From assembly GCA_008931825.1 (NCBI GenBank), contig QXVZ01027668.1, forward strand, positions 1-38,645: a stretch of 38,645 nt of DNA, written 5' to 3'. Under the pieces are notes generated by a model. That model searched no databases. It worked only from the letters and a program-made list of their open reading frames with translations, and had not been told where the DNA came from. A program made the translations under genes and the position numbers. Shown here in pieces: positions 12,101-24,100 of the stretch (positions are counted from its first letter, which is position 1; each line of letters begins with the position of its first letter). This DNA comes from Phallusia fumigata (taxonomy: Eukaryota; Chordata; Ascidiacea; Phlebobranchia; Ascidiidae).

Positions 12101-15100
12101 TTTTATAATTTAGATCAAATTTATTGATCGTAATCTTATCTTGCGGTGATTGTCCTATTGCAAGCCATTAATTGTTGATACCCACAGGTGCGACATGTGT
12201 TAAGACTTGGTGGGGCAATCTGTCTTATTTCAATAGGATTCCAACAACCATTGAAAAATAGTGGTATTGGTCACTTAAACTTTTTAAGTAGTCAAAGGAC
12301 CTTTTCATTACTGTATTGGGATTTTGAGGATACTTAAATGATTCTATAAGTGGACATTGTGCCCGAGCCGAGATTCAATCAAAGTTGTAACTACGTCATC
12401 GGTACTCGCGAGTCTCAAGTGTCACCCTTCATTTGCTACCGAGATAGGTTTGGTAAGGTTTACCGACTGATTACATGCATCAAAGCTACACAGCGTCCCA
12501 ACAAAATACTTACAGTGTTTTCAGAAAGTGGAGATCGTTGAATGCTATCGGTGATATTTCCATGATGTTGTTTACTTCAAGATTTCTGAAAAACAAACAA
12601 CTGTNGCGGAGTTACATATGAAATACGTTTCGTATCTTGTCAACAACTGTTCCGAGTTTGGGATATTGGTGGTGAAATTTGGAGAACTGCATGCGTAATT
12701 TGCTATTTATAAAGCTCAGAGGAAGAATTAACTCTAATAACGAACCTTTTATTCACTACATCAATTATGTTCGTTTTCTTTAGGCTAAAGAGCTTTGGTG
12801 TTGGCGGACAATGAGCTCAAACTCGCGCCATCGACGCGGTAGTTCAAATTCGGTAAACAATTTTGTGTTTATTCCATGATAATACCTGACAAGGTTCTAG
12901 GTTGGTCAGTACGTTTTATATAAGCACGCAAAAGTGGATACTTGCGTGTACTTACTACTAAAGGCAGCAGTCGTTTAACCTTTTACGAGGATTTGCTCGG
13001 GCCCAGAGGTTGCTTTTAATTACATTGAGGTTACGTTCGGTACGACAGAGGGAATGTCGTCAACGCAGCACTGTCTCCTGCGCCCCGACGCAATGTCTAC
13101 GGGAAGAATCCTTCTTCCTCCATGCCTGCCGGACGGCCCGGCTGTTTGTTATTAACCGTTAGAGCGAAATCTTGGGGGAAATGTGCTTGAGCATCAAAGG
13201 CGCTGAAATGCTTTTACTCTGGACCTCTCTTGTGGACCGTACTTAAGGTTTAGCGAAATTTGGCGTCGAGTCCCTTAACGGTGTCACACGATAGGGATTA
13301 ATGGGCAGGAGATAACGTGTCCCCAGCGTCCATACACTGCTACATAAGTGTCAATATGCTGTTAGGTAACCGAGTCCACCGCAATACCTTGCTGGACATG
13401 TGATAATGTTTTATAATTTANNNNNNNNNNNNNNNNNNNNNNNNNNNNNNNNNNNNNNNNNNNNNNNNNNNNNNNNNNNNNNNNNNNNNNNNNNNNNNNN
13501 NNNNNNNNNNNNNNNNNNNNNNNNNNNNNNNNNNNNNNNNNNNNNNNNNNNNNNNNNNNNNNNNNNNNNNNNNNNNNNNNNNNNNNNNNNNNNNNNNNNN
13601 NNNNNNNNNNNNNNNNNNNNNNNNNNNNNNNNNNNNNNNNNNNNNNNNNNNNNNNNNNNNNNNNNNNNNNNNNNNNNNNNNNNNNNNNNNNNNNNNNNNN
13701 NNNNNNNNNNNNNNNNNNNNNNNNNNNNNNNNNNNNNNNNNNNNNNNNNNNNNNNNNNNNNNNNNNNNNNNCAGCCTTCACTTCAAAGGCTTTGGTGGCT
13801 TTATTGGTTTGTGGCAATAGCATAGCATGGTGTGATGAATTTTCGCAAAACAGATCTTTCACAAACAGGATTTTAGCAGGTGTGAATGTGGATTTACCTG
13901 AGCAAACTGTGGATCAAGTTCTTAAAATGGCGTTGTTTTCAAACCAAACCCCTGTATAGACCGACTTTCCACGCCACGTGTTACTACACAAAACTCACTC
14001 GCTAACCTGCTTTTGAATTACAAGCACACAAGTCTATAAAGTTGCCTTATAACCAAGTTAAATTTGTTGCCTGATATCACCAGACGTTGCCAATTCATAC
14101 CCAGCGAGCTATAACGTTCGCGTGCGCGTTTGGAAACCAATTTCCGTTTTATTTCTACTCGACAAAAGATGCGGATAATATTCAACGATCCTCCGCTGAA
14201 GAGTTGCCGCCCGAGTTTAAGGTACCCACTAAGCTACACGTTTTCTGTTCGTTAACCATGTGACAAATCTGTATGGGCGTTGGCAGTAATGTAGTAATGT
14301 AAAGCGTATATTAAAGACCCCACAATAGATATTTTGATCGTCCTTACGCGTTATTTGGTTGGATAGAAAATATTTGAGTGTCGATGGGTTAAAATTTACA
14401 GCTTTTTGTGAATTAATTTTCTGAAGCCAACTCTTCGTGTAGACCTCTGAATACCACTTGTTCAGCCGAGGCCTTTGTCCTCCGGGGCTTAACGACTAGG
14501 CAGGCGAATAACCCAGTCTAGACGGCGCGATTTTTATTCAAAAGTGCAAAATATTGTCACCCACACGAGCAAAAGCGTGGTATGTTATGATGCGCGGCTG
14601 AAGTGTCTCGCACGCGACTAAAAGTCGGCGACGAATAAGCGCGATTTTCTGGAGGGTTTAGACGCTGGGATTTGCATTCATTATTCGAGCCTTAGGAACG
14701 AAAAAATCCTTTTTTAAAAACATAATTTTGTTTTTTGTTATTCTCGGTGAACCATACGGGTCTGAATTGGTTATATTCTTGTAATGAGTTCGACATCTAA
14801 TTTACAATACATGCTTGTATATTCAGAGAATTGATCAAACCAAAGCACGATTGAAACTACAGCCTTACAAGCATATTATTTCTGTTAATTAGTCACTTGT
14901 ACTAAGTTTAATTTTTCTCCACAATTGTTTCCTTTTTTCTCGCCTTTGAGGCTCCCTTACCCAATCCCTACTCCGCCACCATCTGCGCCCCCACAATTGT
15001 ATCAAATGTGCGCAACTTGGGTGTGAAGACACCGGGGGGATTTCGTTACTGTCGACAGAGAAGATTAACAACCTGGGTGAGTCGTCCCCGTCGCTCAGCG

Positions 15101-18100
15101 ATCGTCAAACAGCCCGGGCTTATACGGATTAGCGGCACATAGAGCGTGTCGCGAGTGAAAGGCAGTACAATGGATCCAAGTGCGAAAAGCTTCATCGCAC
15201 TTGGCTTAAGTTGCAGTGGGTGTCGCGCAATTTGATTCCAACGTGATAAGATGATACCACCGCCTGCCAGCATGAACTTGGTTGGCGTTCTCGAAGTTCA
15301 AAGACCAACCGCACGGCGTGAAAAGACGTGTCTGCCGGCTTTGATACAGTGGGAAGCCAGCAGACCCAAAACCATGATGACCCTTTGTCGAAATATGCGC
15401 GCAAAGGGCAGGCAACATATACGTCTATCAACGAATCGCGATTCTTTACGTCTGTATGACTGACGACATGTGTTGACATGTTCAGTTTATCAACCTTTTT
15501 CTTGTAAAATACTACACCGCGCCACTCAGCCCTCATTCGCGCGGGCGGCTGAAAAAGAAAACCTAAATTTTCAAGCTTTAATGTGGTTTGGCTTTGCAGC
15601 AAAGGCCAGACGGGCAAGGCTGCGCAATTGTGGTCGGATCGTTGTGACCACAGAAAATGAGTTCCACAAAAAATCGTGACATAAAATCAAAACAAAACTT
15701 GTTTGGAAATCCGGATTAAAACGTGGCTACATTGCGATTTGCTTGACCACATTTGTTGACAAAGCAACACCTCGTCCCAAGTTCCAACGTTTCACTCGTT
15801 AAAAGGTACCAAGCGCATAATAATACCAATGATTCAATAAAATTGTGACAAATGAAATAAATTATTCTCCTGCAGAAGAAATAGTGGTCAACGACCGAAA
15901 GGCAAATTCTCAATGCGGCTTTAGGGCAAAGATAACTTCCAAAACATAAAAATGGTAACGTCTAAGTTAGGGGAAGACAATTTTTAATTAGCTTCCAATC
16001 TTAACACCTAATCTGCATAGAGTTAAAATCCATCATGATACGGTTGATTACGGCCTTCCCAAACAGCGGTGTGATGTAGGGCACGACGTATAGGAGAATA
16101 TCAAACGGTATTTGGAAACACAAAAACCCATTGATAACACTGAGAAGATTCAATCTGCCCACAACGGAAAACAAAAAGAGTGTGGTCAGGAATATGTTAC
16201 ACAACCTGGGCATAAAAATGTATTTCAGTCAATACTATTTGTTTAACGTTGCAGTTACAGTGTCGCTAAGCGTTACAATTCTAAGCTGAAGAATTTTTTG
16301 AAGTAATTTGTAATCGATAAGCTGTGTTGAATTTTAACGTATAGTCCATTGATTCACACAACTACCGAAATTTAATTTTCCGGGAGCAGTCAATCCAATT
16401 TTCTCACAACAAACTCCAGTCGGCTTTTAACGGTTGCACGCTTATTGCAGGGACTCTGTGACCCCGAACACCGCTGTGGCGCCTTGTGCACCTGTTCGTG
16501 GCGCCGCGTCACGGCAAGAGTGCGAATGACAACAAATTAAAGGTTGCCAATCGACCACCAATCGGTGTTTGATCGCACGAAGCCTTTGTTCGTCGAACGA
16601 GAGGCAAAGCGGACACGATCTGTCGAGGCGGGATTTTGTTGCTGGTTTAAAGGATTTTCGATGTCCTCCTTTGGACAGCTAACTGTGGTCAGTGCGTGTT
16701 GAGATTGACGGGCAGTGAAGACCTGTATACCGCTGAGGCAATTTCGCCGGCTTACGAAGTGACGTGATACCATCCGCCATCAAGTACCAGTGACTGATTG
16801 GGGAATTAATTCCGTTTGGGTTATTTATTTACTAGGAGGAGGTTGTGCCCCACACGAGGTCGGTGACGCAAGCTAAACTGATGTTCAATTATATTCTTCT
16901 GCAAAGAATGTGGAATTTACGCCGTGCACACTGATAGTGAGATTGTTCACGGACTTGGTGATAATCCTATGGACATATTTTTGTCAAATTCGTGAAAAAA
17001 CAGGGAAACAAGTAAAATGTCCGCATAAATAAACAGGAAAAATCTAGCTGGACTCCCAAAATGTATGAGGCGTAACGAAAATCTCGTTTCAACTTTCCCC
17101 ACAAGGAAGTTCCAAAAACGACCCATTGCTGTGTTGGCACTTGTATGGCGATTTCTGACACCCGTTCAACACAATCACTAAACAACAACAATACAACAAC
17201 GGAAATGCCTGGGGCTTTCGCTCGTAAATCGCTTCGACGACAGCGGGGGTCGCGAGTGACTGATGGCGAGCAATGGCGGTGACGGAAATGGTAAACACTT
17301 TACCGAAAGGATTTGCGCTGCTGGCGACAGACGACGCACCCAGTGAGACAACTTGTAAATCACAGGCGTTAAAGTCGGGGCAAACAAACCGGCGATCGTT
17401 AAATGGAAAACCCGCGTTGGGNACTAAACAACAACAATACAACAACGGAAATGCCTGGGGCTTTCGCTCGTAAATCGCTTCGACGACAGCGGGGGTCGCG
17501 AGTGACTGATGGCGAGCAACGGCGGTGACGGAAATGGTAAACACTTTACCGAAAGGATTTGCGCTGCTGGCGACAGACGACGCACCCAGTGAGACAACTT
17601 GTAAATCACAGGCGTTAAAGTCGGGGCAAACAAACCGGCGATCGTTAAATGGAAAACCCGCGTTGGGTGCTGGATAGCGAGCTAGTATTTGTCCCCTCGA
17701 CTCCCGCCGCGCACCAACGTACACTGAAACGTGCGAGTGCTTAACTAAGCAGGCAAACTTCAGTAACCACTTGGCACTTAAACCACATTCATAGTAAGTA
17801 TATTATAGAGTTGAGTGCGAATTTATTGACATCAAGGCCACGAAACTTCAACTACGCCCAACTACTCGTGTTGTTAGTATGTCAACTTCATACCCCACCT
17901 ACGCTGATGTATTTGCCAAGCATATAAACTAATTATTAAAATTTTAGTCAGTGGGACATTTGAGGGAACCAAAGGCATATGTATATTTATGCATGATTTT
18001 AAATTTTTTGAAATTATATGGTGTCATGCTGCGTTCATGGCTTCTCCAAACCTATTATTGTCATATTGTCAAATCAAAGCACTAATTGTGACTGTGGGGC

Positions 18101-21100
18101 TTCGGGAAAGGTTCGCTAACGACGGAGACTCCAGATTGATGGAGTGGGTTCCAGCTATTGTGAACGGTGCGTGAGAATTCGATTCAAGTCGCTCGGTCTC
18201 CCACAGAGTTTGCGCCTATGGAGAGGGCCGTGGACCTTTCCCCTTCATTTCATCCACTTCCTACAGCCACAACGCCGGCGCCGAACCGCCTGGTGCTCGA
18301 CTTTTGCGGTCCAATGAGCAACGACTACTGGTTGGCATATTTTGTTTTCGACGTTCACTTCAACATCAACACGAAAACATTGCTTGTCGCTTCTACCGCT
18401 GTACGCCAGGTCGATAAAAGACATTGTGTCAAGTTTTGGCCGGGTCGCTAAACAATCCCATCCAGCATGGCGAAACTATAAAAGTTAGCCTTGGGTGGGA
18501 TTCGAACCCACGACGGAGCACCTAACTAAAATCTTAGAGCTTCTATAGTATTGCCCTTCTGTCTGATCTCAAATTACTAGAAGATCACTGTAGTTATGAC
18601 AACATTGGAGCAGGAATTCGCATGTTATGAGCTGCAACGTTCACCCCCGACCACTCCCATCGCAAAACAAGAACACCGTTGTATTTTTTATCACTTCAAG
18701 GCGTTTTCCAACATGTTTAATACAACACGGCCTTGTGACCCTGTTGTTTCGCGCCAACACAGTTTTTCGCACGACCTTTGTTTCATGACTTGGTCCTATT
18801 TACGAGTTAGCGCCTTCCAGTTCAACGCCTTCAGCGCGATCGACACACCATGTGAGTATTGTGTTTCAACGACACGATACGCGAAAACTTTATTGCAAAA
18901 TCCCGTACGCTCCACTTAATTGCACTGGGGCAATATATTTTTTGCGCCCGCAGACTCTCTTATATAGCGAATTGCCATTTAATGAGTCGGAATGGAGCTG
19001 GAAATTTTAGGCCACGGTGGCTGCGGCGACGGCCGGCCAAGGCAAATGAAAAATCACCAGACTGTTACGCTTTGAAACACAAAGCAAAACATCGAGATAT
19101 TGTGTTTATACGGCCCCTCTTATACCAGTTATTGCCTGGAATCGGCTGGGTTTTGGGGTCACACATGACAGGTAACGAACTAACAAAGGGTGTTTTGGGT
19201 TCAACAAGGAGTCAGAGGTAATGAAATACTTTTATCAACTGCGAAGTTTAATTATATGTGATGGGTCATGTCTTTTTCAGCAGATGATTTATTACCAGGG
19301 TGAAGAAATATAATTTCTTAGTGTGGTATCACACAAGTGCTGACGACGCCCCCACGGTGATACAAACAAAACTGGAAAACGTCGGCAATTTTTTTGTGTT
19401 ACCCTCTTTTTTCGTTCTGTATGATTGATCAAATATTCCTAATTTTCATTTACGCATGAAGCTAAGCTGGATTCGGACTTTATCACATCACGGCAGAAAA
19501 ACTTGTCTTTTGAGATTGTTTGTGCCCCCAGATCGATTAAAGCCGAATAAACATTTCTTGCTGTCTTCGAAATTCACATTTCGACACAATAATACTCGTA
19601 CTGCCATCTGTGGGTTATGGCTTGACCAGGTTCAAAATTTTACCACAAGATGTAATACACCAGTTTCTAAATGTTCTAAACAGGAGTCATATGAATTTTG
19701 CGCCTGCTGTGGCCACAGACAAATTACAAAAAGCACAGCCATTTCTGCATGTCGACTGCAAGCCAGCAAGTCAAAAAGTTTCGACATTTTAAAGTCGTGT
19801 AAAAACGCAAGGCCCCACAAAGATACCTTCTGTGTGGCTTGTTGTAACTCTTATCCAAGTCGACAAGTAAAAGTCGCCACTGTAACCGCATTAAGTGAAC
19901 TTAACCATCATGCCTTCAGATGTTAAGCGTAGATTACAGCACAGTTTGGAACAGAAATGTTTCTTTTTGGCCGCGATCGGCGATTTTGTCGGCTTAGAAT
20001 GGTTGAAAACTTTTGATGCTCGCTTTAGTTCAGGCTAACGGGTTTATTTTCTCCCACCAAACTTAAAGCTTTGTCAGTTGCCAATGCGATCAACTCTACG
20101 ATTGTGGCAATGCGATTTAACGCAGGCTGAAAAGGGCAAGACGATTTGAGCGCAATTTGTCAAAAAACGCGAGCATTAAAGGCGTCAAATGCGCTCCACA
20201 AAACAGTACAGATGTAGTCATTACAGGAACTAAAATACGTCACGGCATTCCCCTGTGTGCTGTGCGTGTTAATCCACTATAGTTCAAAGTAACAATATTG
20301 CTCTATCTTTGGCTTGCGTACATGGATTTCAAGGTGGATACACGGTAGCGTGGTATTGCAGGGGGCTTAGCAAGGCGCCGTGCAGTAAAATGAGGGTAAT
20401 TAAATAATGTCGCAGCAGTTGTCGGGATTGGAGCTGTTCGGAGTCGAAGACGCACCGCTCTTCTGCTCCCTTGGGAACCATGCACGCTCTGCTCTATATT
20501 ATTTACAAGATAATTATGCTGGAACGCAGCGGGCCACCGAGCCTTGATCGCTCCCTAATAGTGTTTATTGCCAACCTGGGTTATTTTGGTCCTTTGTGGT
20601 TTCTTGTCCGCGATCCAGCAGCGTAAAGGCCTTAACAGACGCGGCTGTCGCTATAATAACGTAAAGTTTAAAGGTGCCTGGCAGCCATGGCGTTCATCTG
20701 ATCTTGGCAAGCGCTCTGCATGCCTTTGGCCCGGTTTACACGCAGCGGGCTTTCTCTTGTGGCTACAGAGCACCACCCGGACGCAAAAAGCAGGCTATTG
20801 TTGCACATCGCGATGCAGTGAAGCGCGGGTGTTTTTATGACGGGATATGGACCCTATACATGCTCGATGTGAGAACTGTCGGCAGTTTCACACGCTTCAG
20901 TGTTTATGTTTTTTATGCCATGGGAATTCACTAAGTGGTCACCACACATTTAGTGCCATTAGTCGACCACGACCCATTTGGCGCGATACGAAAGTTGAAC
21001 TTTGGGCCAGAATTTTTTTCAATATTCAGAATTCGGGTTCCGCGTAGTTTCAAGACCTATACCACATTCAAAATCTCCCGAAATAGGTATGTTTTACGAT

Positions 21101-24100
21101 ATACAGCTGCATGCAACTTCACCGCGCCATTAACAATACACCGACACACTAATTACGTTTTGTTGACGCTATGCTGAAAATCCCTATCTTGAAAAATTTG
21201 TGATATCCATTAAAGTGGAACTTCCCAACGCTAAACAAGTAAATCTATTTTTCGGTGATCTATTTTAATAGATATTATCAGCAGCTGGTGCTTGGAATTC
21301 TGCGCAAGTACTTCCAGTCTGTACTGCCTTGCGGACATTGACATTTCCAGTCATCGCTATTTCCGCTAAAAGTTATCAGTATTCTACACGGGGTCGACCT
21401 GTGGCTTGAACCGCAGACTTGCCCAAATGTTTTGACTTCGGAAATGATTTGTCATCAACCGCAGATACGAGGAGGTCGGCTTGCCACACACGCGCGGAAC
21501 CGTTGATGGGGGAATGAATACCAAACAACAGGCGCGGTCCAGTGAACCAACAAAACGATACAAATTGCGGCAGCACAAGTGTCTCTCCAAACCGATATGT
21601 TTCCCATATTAGTGTCAACGATTGCCTTACATGAGGTATTTGAGAACAAACAAAAGGATCGGTTGAGCTTATGGCTTACAACAGTTGGCCTCATACCGCA
21701 CTTGTCTTGAATCATATTGTCAACATAATCATCGTTTTAGCTGCTAGTGGACAGGGTAAAGTGGTTTGGTTTGCGCTGGTTGAAAATGTAAAGTTTTATG
21801 TGGGGTAGGTGAGTACATGGCAAAGTATGTTTAGGAGTTGATAAAGTGTCTTCTTTGTAAAAAGGGCTATGCTGGACTNAGTTATCAGTATTCTACACGG
21901 GGTCGACCTGCGGCTTGAACCGCAGACTTGCCCAAATGTTTTGACGTCGGAAATTATTTGTCATCAACCGCAGATACGAGGAGGTCGGCTTGCCACACAC
22001 GCGCGGAACCGATGATGGAGGAATGAATTACAAACAACAGGCACGGTCCTGTGAACCAACAAAACGATACAAATTGCGGCAGCACAAGTGTCTCTTCAAA
22101 CCGATATGTTTCCCATATTGGTGTCAACGATTGCCTACATGAGGTATTTGAGAACAAACAAAAGGATCGGTTGAGCTTATGGCTTACAACAGTTGGCCTC
22201 ATAACGCACTTGTCTTGAATTATATTGTCAACATAATCATCGTTTTAGCTGCTAGTGGACAGGGTAAAGTGGTTTGGTTTGCACTGGTTGAAATGTAAAG
22301 TTTTGATATGTGGGGTAGGTGAGTACATGGCAAAGTATGTTTTTCTTTGTAAAAAGGGCTATGCAGGACTGGGGCTTATATGAAACAAACTTCAACGGCC
22401 ACTGAGCGATAATACATGATTGATTAAGTACAGTCCAACTGGATTTGATCCATCAGGTATCAAATCACTTGAGCACATTGCGGGTGAAACGGGAATTCAA
22501 ACCACAATCTTATGTAAACCAACATCCGATAACAAACGCGAGCAAATCTGCGCTTGTGGTACTAATCACGCGAAAGGAAGGATTTCAGCCTCCGTGTCAT
22601 AAACCGCTCGTAATCGCGTTATCATGGCCTGGTGAGAATAACAAAGGAGCTCTGGTCCTTATCACTTCCCCCAGAAACGACCGCACACCCGCAATTTACC
22701 CTAATCCCAGGAAGCACTGAGTACAGCTATCTCTGTGCGGAAACCACGGAGCGCCAAATCCCGGCTTTTTGCGGATGAAATTTGATGCGGAAAGTTATCA
22801 AATGTCTGATTAGGCAAAGGGGGTAATGTAGCTATTGCACACAGCTTGGCACACCCAGTTTGACGGCGGTAATATTTGCACGAGTAAGCTTGGGTCGCGT
22901 GGTTAGAGCATGGTTGGACAAGCACACTGCAGTGGGGCTGAAAATTGCATTCGCTTTAAGGAATAAATATACCAACACATAAGTTGTTATCCAAGTCAAG
23001 TCGCACACAAAAATGGTCATGACTTTGCGTTTAGTGAGTCAAAGTTTTAGTCATCTGTAGAAGTCCCACTGAAACGTGCGCTTTATAAGCCATTAGGTTT
23101 CTTTAAGCGCCACAATCTCGACCCGAACCCATGGGGAACGATTACTAATGGACGTGGAGAGATGCTTTGAAGATCTGCGGCCCAAAAGACGTAAGACTTT
23201 AATTCTTGTACAATAAACTGGCCAATTTTGAAAGATCATCGACATTAGAAACAACAAAAACCATGGGCAAACAAGGCTCCAGTTGAACTATGGCCAAAAC
23301 GAACGACAAACAGCTGGATAAGTTTTGACCGTTTCGTCACCAAACCATTTTAGAATAGACAGGATCGGCTGAGGTAAGCCTTTCGAGTTCCATGTTTCTC
23401 AGCTACGTTAGGTTGGATATTATGTTCGAAACACTTGCAAAGCGCGACCCAAATCAATTTATTAAGGATTACGGAATAGAACAAACACCATCTGACGATA
23501 CTGATTCACGCATACACAGTAAACTGGGAGCCTTAACAGTTTGTTATGTCGGTGAGTCCTAATCTAGTTCAGTCAATATCCTATGAACACTAACATTTGG
23601 CCGACCATTTTAACTCGACATTCAACACGTTCAAACAAAAATACCACAAGGTAGCATTTGCTGAGATCAAACGCTGGGGATGCGACCAACTTGGCATTAG
23701 TCGTACAGCAGATGTTGCGCAAACTGATCCGAAGACGTATTGCCACGAATACGCGGTGTGACGCGGTGACCCTGGGTTAGGAACGGGATGTTTGAATGTG
23801 TCAAGCAACTTGCTCCCAAATGTATTGCGTGGTCTTGCTGTAATTGCAAGCAGTTGTAGAGATTTGGTCGCCATCTAAATCTACCCCGGTTATATGGTGA
23901 CCGTGACGGGATATGCTACGAGTGTGAATTTTAGCGGGGACGTGGAAGTGCTTTATTATTATAATTTCCTGTGATTCAGCGCCTTTAAACCGACTTTTCA
24001 AGGTTTTGCAAAGATCCGTATTTTACTCAAAAACCGTTCAGATTTCATTGAAAATTTCGTCTTGGACTTGGCGTTTTTAAATTTAATACTTAATTCACAC

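Noticed and set aside
16253-16315. Minus-strand segment rich in Leu and Ile (LIDYKLLQKILQLRIV), LRR-like at first sight
   Set aside because: It is not 72 nt, lacks the Asn of the LxxN motif and has the wrong phase for the LGR-like gene.
19456-19926. 156-residue Cys-rich ORF on the plus strand
   Set aside because: One ORF of about this length is expected by chance in a window of this size. The cysteines form no regular pattern and there is no signal peptide.
21376-22202. Minus-strand ORFs repeated in both copies of the 21.4-22.4 kb duplication
   Set aside because: The second copy has a stop codon or a one-base indel in each of these frames and several amino-acid changes. Allelic comparison shows that they are not coding.
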